The notes below the pieces were generated by a model. That model searched no databases and was not told the DNA's origin. It saw only the letters and a program-made list of their open reading frames with translations. From contig CAVOLB010000146.1 in the NCBI GenBank assembly GCA_963696655.1, positions 1 to 59,811 on the forward strand: a stretch of 59,811 nt of DNA, in the 5' to 3' direction. Below, one piece after another: positions 44,968 through 56,696 of this stretch (its first letter is position 1; each line of letters begins with the position of its first letter). A program made the position numbers and the translations under genes. The stretch comes from Hypericibacter sp963696655. Lineage in GTDB: Bacteria > Pseudomonadota > Alphaproteobacteria > Dongiales > Dongiaceae.

Positions 44968-45852
44968 TTGCCTGAGCGGCCACCCGCCAACCCCGAGACC
45001 TGTTTCCAGCGGCTCATCTTGAAGCTGCAGGACTATTGGGCACGTCAGGGCTGCCTGATCCTGCAGCCCTATGACATGGAGGTGGGGGCGGGCACCTTTC
45101 ATTGGGCGACCACCCTGCGCGCGCTCGGGCCCAAGCCCTGGAGCGCCGCCTATGTCCAGCCCTCGCGCCGGCCCAAGGACGGGCGCTATGGCGATAACCC
45201 CAACCGGCTGCAGCATTACTATCAGTTCCAGGTGATCCTGAAGCCGTCGCCGCCCGAGAGCCAGGCGCTCTATCTGGGCAGTTTGGCCGCACTTGGCATC
45301 GATCCCCTCGCTCACGACATCCGTTTCGTCGAGGACGACTGGGAAAGCCCGACCCTGGGTGCCTGGGGCCTGGGCTGGGAAGTCTGGCTCGACGGGATGG
45401 AAGTCAGCCAGTTCACCTACTTCCAGCAGGTCGGCGGGATCGAGTGCGACCCGGTGTCGACCGAGCTCACCTACGGGCTCGAACGCCTCGCCATGTATGT
45501 GCAGGGCGTGGAGAGCATCTACGACCTCGACTGGAATGGCGCCGGAGTCCGCTATGCGGACGTCTACCGGCGGGCGGAGCGCGAATTCTCCGCCTTCAAT
45601 TTCGAGCACGCGACGGTGTCGGCGCTCTTCAGCCATTTCCAGGATGCCGAGAAGGAATGCAACGCGCTGCTGGCGCTCCCCAAGCCGCTCGCGCTGCCCG
45701 CCTACGATCAATGCATGAAGGCAAGCCACCTCTTCAATCTGCTCGATGCCCGCGGGGTCATCTCGGTGACCGAGCGGCAGGCCTATATCGCGCGCGTCCG
45801 CGCGCTGGCCAAGGGCTGCTGCGAGGCCTGGCTTGCCGGAGAAGAAGGATAG
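44968..45852 (+). CDS. glyQ: Glycyl-tRNA synthetase, alpha subunit
   Basis: This catalytic subunit of the alpha2beta2 bacterial glycyl-tRNA synthetase has about 294 residues from the TTG at 44968, the usual length. Visible are FQRLILKLQDYWARQGC, VGAGTFHWATTLRALGP (motif 2 region), YVQPSRRPKDGRYGDNPNRL and YGLERLAMYVQG (motif 3). AAGGA lies 10 bases before the chosen TTG; an earlier TTG at 44896 would add residues unlike the family. A small gene and then glyS follow in the same direction. Confidence 0.93.
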   Translation: MPERPPANPETCFQRLILKLQDYWARQGCLILQPYDMEVGAGTFHWATTLRALGPKPWSAAYVQPSRRPKDGRYGDNPNRLQHYYQFQVILKPSPPESQALYLGSLAALGIDPLAHDIRFVEDDWESPTLGAWGLGWEVWLDGMEVSQFTYFQQVGGIECDPVSTELTYGLERLAMYVQGVESIYDLDWNGAGVRYADVYRRAEREFSAFNFEHATVSALFSHFQDAEKECNALLALPKPLALPAYDQCMKASHLFNLLDARGVISVTERQAYIARVRALAKGCCEAWLAGEEG

Positions 45853-45858
45853 GATTTG

Positions 45859-46068
45859 ATGCGCCGTGTTCCCCGAATTCAAACCGTCACGACGACCGTC
45901 GCCGCTGCTGCCGCCAGCGACGCCGAGCCTTCCAAAAGCGAGGGTGCGCGCAAGGAATCGCGCGCGCCCGACGCCAATGCCTGCGCCCAACGCTCGCGCC
46001 ATGCGCTGCGATGTCTGCTGCGGATCGTGCCCACCGGGCGCCGTTCCGGATCGGGGGAGAGCCTCTGA
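45859..46068 (+). CDS. Small hypothetical protein between glyQ and glyS
   Basis: This 69-residue frame exactly fills the gap between glyQ and glyS: it starts 6 bases after one and ends 3 before the other. GAAGGATAGGA precedes its ATG, which is a good ribosome site. The product is basic and Ser/Ala rich with little predicted order. I do not recognise it. Placement and ribosome site favour translation; composition argues for caution. Confidence 0.4.
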   Translation: MRRVPRIQTVTTTVAAAAASDAEPSKSEGARKESRAPDANACAQRSRHALRCLLRIVPTGRRSGSGESL

Positions 46069-46071
46069 ACC

Positions 46072-48159
46072 ATGGCCGAGCTGCTCCTCGAGCTGTTCTC
46101 TGAAGAGATCCCCGCGCGCATGCAGGCGCGCGCGGCCGAGGAGCTGAAGCGGCTCGTCACCGAGAAGCTCAAGGCCGCCGGCCTCGCCTTCGCCAAGGCC
46201 GAGAGCTATGTCACGCCGCGCCGACTGGCGCTGGGCGTGCATGACCTGCCGACCCAGCAGCCCGATGTCAGCGAGGAGAAGAAGGGCCCGCGCGTCGGCT
46301 CGCCCGACCAGGCGGTCCAGGGATTTCTGAAGTCCGCGGGCCTCGCCAGCCTCGACCAGTGCGAGCAGCGCGACACCGGCAAGGGCATCTTCTGGTTCGC
46401 CGTCTCCAAGAAGACCGGCGGGCCCACGGCGGCGATGCTCCCGGCCCTGCTGTCGGAAGCGATCGCGGCCCTCTCCTGGCCCAAATCGATGCGCTTCGCC
46501 AGCCAGAGCTTCCGCTGGGTGCGCCCGCTCCATGCCATCACCGCGATGTTCGACGGCAAGCCGCTCAAGGGCAGCTTCGACCTGGGCGGCGCGGTGCTCG
46601 CCTTCGGCGACGAGAGCCGCGGCCATCGCTTCCTGTCGCCGGGCGCCTTCCCGGTCGACGCGATGGCGGACTATAAGCACCGCCTCAAGGAGCATTACGT
46701 CATCCTCGACCCGGCCGAGCGCCGCGCCGAGATCCTGCGCCAGGCCGAGGCGAAGGCGGGCGAGGCGCAGTTGAAGCTCCGTCATGACGAAGGCCTGCTC
46801 GACGAGGTGACGGGGCTGGTCGAATGGCCGGTCGTGCTGATGGGCCGCATCGACGAAGCCTTCATGAGCCTGCCGCCGGAGGTGCTGACCGGCTCGATGC
46901 GGGCGCATCAGAAATATTTCGCGGTGACCGAAGGCAGCGGCAAGCTGGCGCCGCACTTCCTCGTCGTCTCCAACATGGAGACGAAGGACAAGGGCGCGGC
47001 CATCGTCGCCGGCAACGAGCGCGTGCTGCGCGCGCGGCTCTCCGACGCGCAGTTCTTCTGGGACCAGGACCGGAAGGTCCGGCTCGAGGAGCGGCTGCCC
47101 GCGCTCAAGGACATCGTGTTCCACGCCAAGCTCGGGACCGTCGCCGAGAAGATGGCCCGCGTCGAGGCATTGGCTGTCGAGATCGCGCATACCATGAGGA
47201 ATGTGGACGACGCCCAGGTGCGGCGCGCCGCCAGGCTGGCGAAAGCCGATCTCGTCACTGGCATGGTCGGCGAGTTCCCGGAACTCCAGGGCGTCATGGG
47301 TCGTTACTACGCTCTGGCGCAAGGCGAGGCGCCGGAGGTGGCACATGCCATCGCGGAGCACTACTCGCCGCTCGGCCCCAATGATGCCTGCCCGACGGCG
47401 CCGGTTTCGGTCGCGGTGGCACTGGCTGACAAGATCGACACCCTCACGGGCTTCTTCGCCATCAACGAGAAGCCGACTGGCTCGAAGGATCCCTATGCGC
47501 TGCGCCGCGCGGCCTTGGGTGCAATCCGGTTGATCGTGGAGAACAAGCTCAGACTGCCGTTGCGCGACGTTCTGGACAAAGCCAACTTCCTGCTGGCGAC
47601 GCAGGAGTCCGGCGTTTCCGCGGACCTCAACATCGACGATCTCCTCGACTTCTTCGCCGACCGGCTCAAAGTCGCGCTGAAAGAAAAGGGTGCCCGCCAC
47701 GATTTGATTTCGGCCGTGTTTGCGCTCGGCGGCGAGGACGATCTCGTACGTCTGCTGGCGCGGGTCGAGGCCCTGACCGGGTTCCTGGCGACGGAGGACG
47801 GCGCCCAGCTCCTGACGGCGCAGAAGCGCGCCGCCAACATCCTGCGCATCGAGGAGAAGAAGGACGGCAAATCCTATGAAGGGGCGGCCGATCCGGCACT
47901 CTTCAAGGAAGCGGCCGAGAAGGCGCTGGGACAGGCCCTGGGCGCCGCTTCCGACCGCGCCCAGCAGGCTGTGGCAAAAGAGGATTTCACGGGAGCGATG
48001 GCGGCCATGGCTTCGTTACGCAGTCCCGTGGACGCTTTTTTTGACACGGTGACGGTCAATGATGCGAATCCGGATTTGCGGGCGAATCGGCTAAGATTGC
48101 TGTCGCGGATCCGGGCGACCCTGGGGCTGGTCGCGGATTTCTCCAAGATCGAAGGCTGA
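46072..48159 (+). CDS. glyS: Glycyl-tRNA synthetase, beta subunit
   Basis: This 695-residue subunit binds tRNA and completes the alpha2beta2 enzyme with GlyQ. The start LLLELFSEEIPARMQARAAE is diagnostic. The HD-like central domain and the C-terminal anticodon-binding domain (SPVDAFFDTVTVNDANPDLR near residue 660) are present. The length is normal. It is followed after 5 bases by ppdK. Confidence 0.96.
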   Translation: MAELLLELFSEEIPARMQARAAEELKRLVTEKLKAAGLAFAKAESYVTPRRLALGVHDLPTQQPDVSEEKKGPRVGSPDQAVQGFLKSAGLASLDQCEQRDTGKGIFWFAVSKKTGGPTAAMLPALLSEAIAALSWPKSMRFASQSFRWVRPLHAITAMFDGKPLKGSFDLGGAVLAFGDESRGHRFLSPGAFPVDAMADYKHRLKEHYVILDPAERRAEILRQAEAKAGEAQLKLRHDEGLLDEVTGLVEWPVVLMGRIDEAFMSLPPEVLTGSMRAHQKYFAVTEGSGKLAPHFLVVSNMETKDKGAAIVAGNERVLRARLSDAQFFWDQDRKVRLEERLPALKDIVFHAKLGTVAEKMARVEALAVEIAHTMRNVDDAQVRRAARLAKADLVTGMVGEFPELQGVMGRYYALAQGEAPEVAHAIAEHYSPLGPNDACPTAPVSVAVALADKIDTLTGFFAINEKPTGSKDPYALRRAALGAIRLIVENKLRLPLRDVLDKANFLLATQESGVSADLNIDDLLDFFADRLKVALKEKGARHDLISAVFALGGEDDLVRLLARVEALTGFLATEDGAQLLTAQKRAANILRIEEKKDGKSYEGAADPALFKEAAEKALGQALGAASDRAQQAVAKEDFTGAMAAMASLRSPVDAFFDTVTVNDANPDLRANRLRLLSRIRATLGLVADFSKIEG

Positions 48160-48164
48160 GGACC

Positions 48165-50903
<2,739 letters not shown>

Positions 50904-51172
50904 GCCGGGCCTGAACCGGTCTTAGAGACTGACCTACAGCGTCCTGTCCCCGAGGCTGGGACGGGCCACGCGACGCCGCGGGCCGTTCCTGGGCTTCCGG
51001 TGCTGCTGCCGACAACTTCGGACGAAGGTGAACGGCGGCCGCCGAAGGCCTGTTCAAGCCGGCGCAAAAGACGATAGGATTTTGCGCTCAGGTCGGATCC
51101 GGGCATGGGCGGCGCTCCCGCATCGGACCGGCGAAACAAGAATCAAAAAGCCGTCATAGGGAGGAGTTCGTC

Positions 51173-52288
51173 ATGGAAAAGAACGAATTGCGGGACCGAC
51201 TGGCTGCGGGCCGTCTGACGCGCCGCCAGTTTGCGCGCGCCGCGGCCGCGGCGGGTGTGGGGCTGATGACGCTGCCGCTGCTGACGCGCCACGGCGCCGC
51301 CGAGACCGGGCAGATCGAGTACTATACCTGGGCCACCTACGACGATCCGATGCTGCACAAGGCCTTCACGGCCAAGTATGGGCATGAGCCCAACCATTCC
51401 ACCTTCGGCGAGGAGGAGGAAGCGCTGCAGAAGATGCGCTCGGGCTATCACCCCGACGTCACCCATCCCTGCAGCTACTCGGTGCCGCGCTGGTACGAGG
51501 CCGGCATCATCAAGCCGATCGACACCTCGCGTCTCCAGCATTATGCGGACGTCTTCCCCGAGCTGAAGACGATCAAGGGGACTACCAAGGACGGCAAGGC
51601 GCTGTTCGTGCCGTTCGATTGGGGCAACTCCTCGGTGCTTTACCGCACCGACCTCGTCGACAGCAACACCGATTCCTGGATGCTGCTGTTCGACGAAAAG
51701 TACAAGGGCCGGCTTGCCACCTACGATTCCGTCGATGGCGCGGTGTCCTCGGCGGCGCTGGTGCTGGGTTTCAAGAACATCGGCACCCTCGACGACGGGC
51801 AGCTCGCCAAGGTGCGGGACCTGATGATCAAGCAGAAGCCGCTGCTGCGCTACTACTGGACCGATCAGACCTCGGTCGAGCAGGGCCTGGCCTCGGGCGA
51901 GCTGGTCGCGGCCTATGCCTGGAACGCCTCGGTGGTCACGCTCAAGAAGCAGGGTGTGCCGGTGGCCTATATGAACCCCAAGGAAGGCATCCTGACCTGG
52001 GTCTGCGGCATGGCTCTGGTGAAAGACGCTCCCGGCGACGAGCAGGCGGCCTACGATTTCATCGACGCCATGATCGATCCGCAGAGCGGCCAATATCTGA
52101 TCGACAGCTTCGGCTACGGCCACTCGAACCGGAAATCCTTCGATCTCGTCAAGCCCGAGCGGCTTGCCGAGCTCGGCCTCAGGGATCCGGTGGCGCTGTT
52201 CAAGCAAGGCGTCTTCTTCGAGGAGACGCCGACCGCCTTCAAGGAGAAATACATCCAGATGTTCGAGGCGGTGAAAGCCGGCCTCTGA
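51173..52288 (+). CDS. PotD-like ABC transporter substrate-binding protein
   Basis: This 371-residue periplasmic binding protein is of the spermidine/putrescine (PotD/PotF) type. The Tat signal contains RRQFARAAAAAGVGLMTLPLL (residues 17-37) and is cut near GAAETG. The mature domain starts IEYYTWATYDDPMLHKAF, with the usual hinge segments VPFDWGNSSVLYRTD and SGELVAAYAW. The ligand may be a polyamine or another small cation. No permease or ATPase gene is adjacent; the ATPase at 57725 is of the same class but 5 kb away. GGAGG precedes the ATG. Confidence 0.88.
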   Translation: MEKNELRDRLAAGRLTRRQFARAAAAAGVGLMTLPLLTRHGAAETGQIEYYTWATYDDPMLHKAFTAKYGHEPNHSTFGEEEEALQKMRSGYHPDVTHPCSYSVPRWYEAGIIKPIDTSRLQHYADVFPELKTIKGTTKDGKALFVPFDWGNSSVLYRTDLVDSNTDSWMLLFDEKYKGRLATYDSVDGAVSSAALVLGFKNIGTLDDGQLAKVRDLMIKQKPLLRYYWTDQTSVEQGLASGELVAAYAWNASVVTLKKQGVPVAYMNPKEGILTWVCGMALVKDAPGDEQAAYDFIDAMIDPQSGQYLIDSFGYGHSNRKSFDLVKPERLAELGLRDPVALFKQGVFFEETPTAFKEKYIQMFEAVKAGL

Positions 52289-52330
52289 CGCCGGCGCGCT
52301 CGCGGTGGCTCCGGCGGCCTCGAGCGCCTT

Positions 52331-52467
52331 TCTTTCCTCTCCCCCATCTTGATGGGGGAGAGGGCAGGGTGAAGGGGCGCCTGCCAGAGATCGACTCTCT
52401 GGCACCTCGCGCCTCATAGTCCCCCTCACCTTGATCCTCTCCCCCGCTGCGCGGGGGAGAGGAAAGA
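52331..52467. repeat. Palindromic intergenic cassette R6
   Basis: This 137-bp block has perfect 15-bp inverted ends (52331-52345, TCTTTCCTCTCCCCC, and 52453-52467). Each end forms its own hairpin, and a third perfect hairpin, TGCCAGAGA-TCGAC-TCTCTGGCA (52382-52404), sits in the middle. It has the same architecture as R1-R5. Confidence 0.8.
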
Positions 52468-52516
52468 AGAGTTGCTACTCCGACATTCTCGCCTACGGCT
52501 CCGTGTAGGGCGCGCC

Positions 52517-52861
52517 CTACAGCGCCGCGACGTCGGCGTCGATCTTGCCGCTCTTGATCTGCACAGTCTGGGCGAGGTCGAGGACATAGATCCGCCCGTC
52601 GCCGATGCTTCCCGTCGTGGCCGCGTCCCGCAGCGCCTTCACCGCCCGGTCGGCGAGCGCGTCCGAGACCGCGAACTCGATCTTGGTCTTGGGCAGGAAG
52701 CCGACATTGAATTCGGCGGCGCGATAGAACTCGGTATGTTCCTCGCTGTCGCCGAACCGGCGCACCTCACTGGCGGTGAAGGCCGCGACGCCGAGTGCCA
52801 CCAGGGCGTCCCGGATGTCCTCCAGCCGGTGCGGCTGGATGATGGCGATGACATATTTCAT
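52517..52861 (-). CDS. glnK: PII nitrogen regulator (GlnK-type)
   Basis: This 114-residue trimeric signal protein binds ATP, ADP and 2-oxoglutarate and normally gates AmtB. The T-loop carries the Tyr usually uridylylated (HTEFYRAAEF), but the residues just before it are unusual: FGDSEEHTE where most have FGRQKGHTE, so the Gln of the 2-oxoglutarate site is missing. The B-loop TTGSIGDGRIYV is conserved. It lies 14 bases after amtB on the same strand, the reverse of the common glnK-amtB order. With AmtB broken its partner may be another transporter. Confidence 0.88.
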   Translation of the reverse strand: MKYVIAIIQPHRLEDIRDALVALGVAAFTASEVRRFGDSEEHTEFYRAAEFNVGFLPKTKIEFAVSDALADRAVKALRDAATTGSIGDGRIYVLDLAQTVQIKSGKIDADVAAL

Positions 52862-52875
52862 GTTCCGCTCCCGCC

Positions 52876-54195
52876 TCACATTTCGTAGGCGCGTTGGCCG
52901 TGCAGCGAAATATCCAGGCGGACCGTCTCGGTCTTCTCGTCGACGCGCAAGCCGATCGTCTTGGCGATCGCGAACAGGATGACCCAGGTGACGACCGCGC
53001 AATAGCCGATGGTGGCGGCCGTGCCCCAGAGCTGCTTCAGCACCTGATGGATATTGCCTTCGACCAGGCCCGGCGTCCCGCCGATCGCGGTGGTGGCGAA
53101 GACGCCGGTGAGGATGGCGCCGACGATCCCGCCGATGCCGTGAATGCCGAAGGCATCCAGCGAATCGTCATATTTGAGCCGGCGCTTCAGCCCGTTCGCC
53201 CCCCAATAGCAGGCCGCCCCGACGATCAGTCCGATCGCGAGGCCACTGGCGGGGCCGACATAGCCGGCTGCGGGCGTGATCGCCACCAGCCCGCCCACGG
53301 CGCCCGAGATCAGGCCGAGGCCGCTGGGCTTGCCGCGCAGGATCCACTCGACGACCATCCAGGACAGGGCGGCGCCGGCCGCGGCGATCTGCGTGACCGC
53401 CATCGCCATCCCGGCCCGCCCGTCGGCGGCCAACGCCGAGCCCGCATTGAAGCCGAACCAGCCGACCCAGAGCAGGGCGGCGCCGACGACCGACAAGGCC
53501 AGGCTGTGCGGCGGGAAATGCTCGCTGCCATAGCGCAGGCGCTTGCCGATGACGATGGCCGCCACGAGGCCCGCGACGCCGGCATTGATGTGGACGACGG
53601 TGCCGCCGGCATAGTCGAGTACGCCTTCGGTGCCGAGGAAGCCGCCGCCCCAGACCCAGTGGCAGATCGGGGCATAGACCAGCAGCACCCAGAGCGCGTT
53701 GAAGACCAGCATGGCCGAGAACTTCATGCGGTCGGCGTAGGCGCCGGTGATCAGCGCCGGCGCGATCACCGCGAAGGCCATCTGGAAGGTCATGAAGACC
53801 GATTCCGGGATCGTGCCCACGGTCGAGCCGACCTCCATGCCGTCGAGGAAAAGCGCGCCGAACCCGCCGATGAAGGCGTTGCCCGGGCTGAAGGCGAGGC
53901 TCTAGCCGGCGATCATCCAGACGATGGAGGTGAGGGCGCAGGTCGCGAAGCACTGCACGAAGGTGGCCAGCACGTTCTTCTTGCGCACCATCCCGCCATA
54001 GAACAGCACGAGGCCGGGCACCGTCATCAGGATGACCAGCGCGGTCGAGGTCAGCATCCAGGCGGTGTTGCCCGTGTCGATGGCGCCGTCCTGGGCCCAG
54101 GCGCGCGGCGCGACCAGCAGAAGGGCCGCAACGGCCAAAACGCCGACCTTGGTGCTCCGCCCGAACGGAGCACGCCCAAAAGCAAGCCACGTCAT
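52876..54195 (-). pseudogene. amtB: Ammonium transporter amtB, interrupted by an amber codon
   Basis: One frame of 439 codons runs the full length of an AmtB protein: a signal peptide (residues 12-35), then eleven membrane helices. The pore histidines are in VVHINAGVAGL and FGIHGIGGIVG. Codon 98 (53904-53902) is TAG, in MIAG-stop-SLAFSPGNAF, where the family has Tyr. One base change (TAC or TAT to TAG) explains it; there is no frameshift. Translation would stop after three helices, with a possible restart at ATG 53838 that lacks them. It may be a true loss, a sequencing error or readthrough. GGGGGGA precedes the ATG. Confidence 0.85.
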
Positions 54196-54535
54196 GACAA
54201 TCCCCCCGCTTGCGAAGCTCGATCATCCGATCGGACGATTGGCCCGATCATGTCGTCGTGAACCGGTATTGGCAAGTTCAGGCCATGCGTCAGAGCGGTT
54301 GCGCATCGAAGGCAAGGGTCGGTCAGACTGACGACGACGAGGCCACCGCGGCCCATTGCACCCGGTGCTGCTGCAGGGTCGGCGCCTAGAGAGAATGAAG
54401 GGGAGGAGGATAGGCCGCGAACAGGGGCGGCCATTCTCCCGTCTCGTTTGGCCCGAAACATCGGGGCCAACGATCCGCCTCGCCTTGACGATGCCACAAT
54501 CATAGGCTGTATAATGAGCAACCTATGGTGGTCTC
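54196..54535. other. Intergenic region, no supported gene
   Basis: About 340 bases lie between divergent amtB and the gene at 54536. The frames read as low-complexity. A nitrogen-regulated (sigma-54 or NtrC) promoter could be expected for amtB, but I do not see a convincing GG-N10-GC pair at the right spacing. Confidence 0.4.
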
Positions 54536-55723
54536 ATGCATGTGGGCGAAAGCGTGATGGATCCTGCTCGCCGTCAATGGCAGTGCCTCGGTGCCGTCGC
54601 CATTCTCCTCCTTGTTCTGACGGCCGCCGTCGGCAGGGCCATCGCCCAGGATGCCGGGGCCCCGCATCCGACCCTCGGCACTCTCCCACCCTTCCAGCCA
54701 CCGGCCTGGGTCGATGAACGCGACGATGTCGTCCGCTTCCGGCAATGGCTGCCGGACGGGCGCTTGGCGATTGCCGGCAACACAGCGCCGAGGGAGAACG
54801 GCTATCTCCGGATCATCGACCCGAGGACGATGGCCGAAGAAGATTATTACCTGGTGGGTGGGGATGGTATCGGCCCGATCGACCGATTCACACCGTCCGT
54901 GGTCGTGATCGGTGATGCGGTCTTCTTCCTCAACAGCTATGGGAATCTGATGCGCGCCACCAAGCAGCAGAGGTTGATGGCCCATATCGATCTTGGTTTA
55001 GGGACCGAGGAATATGCAACCGCAGCGTCAGGTGTGATTCTTGCGGACGGCAATTCCGTGCTCGTTTCCTGGTGGGAGTCCGTTCCCTCGAGGAAGGGAT
55101 ACTGCGGAGACGGCGCGGTAGTTGCGCGTGTGTCGGCGGAGGGCGAGATACTTTGGCGTTGGCGGGACCGGCAGGGAGGGGGCAATTTTCCGAACGATAT
55201 GGTCACTCTGAAAGATGGCACGATCCTGATTCTGGTCGGAGGTCGCTCTATCGAATATATGGGTAATATGTGGTACGCCGCTTGTGGGCATGACTACGAG
55301 TATCTCGTTGCCTTGTCGCCGGACGGTGAGGAGATCGCGCGCCGCAGCGTTCCTCGCAATCTTTGGTTGGGCCCGCTCAGCCTCGGGTGGAACCAGCAGG
55401 AAGTCGTGGCGGCGGCAGGCTATCCCTACAGCGTGCCAGATTATGTCGTACGAATTCGCGTTGGCCGGGGGCAATTGGAACTCGATCGAGTGCCCATCCC
55501 CAGAAACATAACGTCCCACAGAACTGATGACGCCTTCGCGATCTCGCTAGAGACGGGTGGCTATGAGCTTCGCGTTCCTGGCGTCATTGAGGCTTTCATT
55601 GACGAAAGCGGTAACGTAGTCACAACAAGGCAACTTTGGATTCCGCCGGGGGGCTTTTGTGAGCCCGGCGAAGGCAAAGACGAGGCCTGCTCGGACCCCA
55701 AGTCAGCTAAACTGCCGCAGTAA
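54536..55723 (+). CDS. Exported beta-propeller-like protein, unknown function
   Basis: This 395-residue protein has an N-terminal signal (VAILLLVLTAAVGRAIAQDA, cut near AQ-DA). The body has the strand-turn rhythm of a propeller: VVRFRQWLPDGRLAIAGN, YLRIIDPRTM, TAASGVILADGNSVLVSWW, ARVSAEGEILWRWRD and LVALSPDGEEIARRS. These resemble arylsulfotransferase- or PQQ-type repeats without catalytic residues that I can point to. The base composition is somewhat less GC-rich than its neighbours, hinting at transfer. ATG 54557 is an alternative start. Confidence 0.6.
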   Translation: MHVGESVMDPARRQWQCLGAVAILLLVLTAAVGRAIAQDAGAPHPTLGTLPPFQPPAWVDERDDVVRFRQWLPDGRLAIAGNTAPRENGYLRIIDPRTMAEEDYYLVGGDGIGPIDRFTPSVVVIGDAVFFLNSYGNLMRATKQQRLMAHIDLGLGTEEYATAASGVILADGNSVLVSWWESVPSRKGYCGDGAVVARVSAEGEILWRWRDRQGGGNFPNDMVTLKDGTILILVGGRSIEYMGNMWYAACGHDYEYLVALSPDGEEIARRSVPRNLWLGPLSLGWNQQEVVAAAGYPYSVPDYVVRIRVGRGQLELDRVPIPRNITSHRTDDAFAISLETGGYELRVPGVIEAFIDESGNVVTTRQLWIPPGGFCEPGEGKDEACSDPKSAKLPQ

Positions 55724-55752
55724 TGATCAGTACGTTTAGCGCGGCGATCGGA

Positions 55753-56532
55753 TCATTCATACCAGCCTTCGGGTGGATGATTGGGCGGCCGGAACCGCTC
55801 GATCCGTGGTAGCAGTCCGCCGAGCTTGTCGTAGTTCTTCTGTTCTTCTGCGTGGGCGCGCCGCCGATCTACCAATGCATCTTGAAACGCGGTCTTGAAA
55901 CCATGATCGACGAGCCAGTTTATGCGGTCCTTGCCTTGTGGGCCTACACCGCCACTCGGTAAGTCAGTCAGTGGTGCATGATGTTCATCGTAGAGACTTT
56001 GTCGACGCATCACGTCATCAATGGCACCGTAAATCATGTCACGGGCGTAATCGGTGCTCGTGTTGATCAGGGTGTCGAAGATGTGATGTGCCACGTCGTA
56101 GTCATTGATCCGGCGAAGCTGATAGTGGTCATAGAAGATCTTTCGCATCAGCGCCCTGGCCTGCCCGATCGTGAGATCTCGGACGCTCTCGGGAATTCCG
56201 ACAAGGCCAGGATTGCCGCTCAGGTTGTGCCAGTCATCGAGCGTCTGTTGCCTGACTCCATAGTTGGTGAGGCCGCCCGGATCGTACTGATTGTTTGAGA
56301 GGCCACCTTCGAGGTTCATGATTTCATCCAGCATGGCTTGGACCCGCGGTCGGCCCGGGCGGCCATGAGGCGGCCAACTGTTTGCGGCGGGTGGCGTGTT
56401 GTCGGGGGAGGGCGGCGCCACGGCGAGTTGCTGCTGCTTCTCACGGTGAAGCGCGTCGCCGATCTGGTCGGCGAGATGTTTCAGTCCGTCTGCGGCGAAT
56501 TTCGGGCCTTGGGGCGGATTTGGAAGGGTCAC
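55753..56532 (-). CDS. Phage-type lysozyme, glycoside hydrolase family 108
   Basis: This protein of about 259 residues splits the glycan of peptidoglycan. The GH108 core starts at about residue 70 with the catalytic motif NLEGGLSNNQYDPGGLTNYG, where the Glu is the acid. HIFDTLINTST follows, and then a peptidoglycan-binding-3-like tail (INWLVDHGFKTAFQDALVDR). The first 65 residues are Pro-rich linker with no signal peptide. No holin or phage genes are near, so it is a stray or domesticated endolysin. GTG 56532 is preceded by GGAG; a TTG lies one codon earlier. Confidence 0.8.
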   Translation of the reverse strand: MTLPNPPQGPKFAADGLKHLADQIGDALHREKQQQLAVAPPSPDNTPPAANSWPPHGRPGRPRVQAMLDEIMNLEGGLSNNQYDPGGLTNYGVRQQTLDDWHNLSGNPGLVGIPESVRDLTIGQARALMRKIFYDHYQLRRINDYDVAHHIFDTLINTSTDYARDMIYGAIDDVMRRQSLYDEHHAPLTDLPSGGVGPQGKDRINWLVDHGFKTAFQDALVDRRRAHAEEQKNYDKLGGLLPRIERFRPPNHPPEGWYE

Positions 56533-56565
56533 CAAACATCTCCGGCGGTCAGGGGTAAAGACGTA

Positions 56566-56588
56566 ATTTTACGCGAAAAGCGTAAAAT
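56566..56588. promoter_or_regulatory. AT-rich palindrome upstream of the lysozyme gene
   Basis: ATTTTACGC-GAAAA-GCGTAAAAT is a perfect 9-bp inverted repeat, 34 bases before the lysozyme start, in an AT-rich patch within GC-rich DNA. It could be an operator or part of the promoter; it is not followed by the T run of a terminator on the minus strand. Confidence 0.5.
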
Positions 56589-56696
56589 AGTCAATCGAAA
56601 GCTCGGCCGTCAATGCGGCTCGAGATCTCTGACTCTTTGCAGATTGGAGCTTTTATCAGCGCACGGCCAATCGCCTGCTGCTCACCAAATACCTGC

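Noticed and set aside
53838..53904. Frameshift as the cause of the amtB break
   Set aside because: Both sides of the stop are in the same frame and the family alignment runs straight through, so it is a nonsense codon only.
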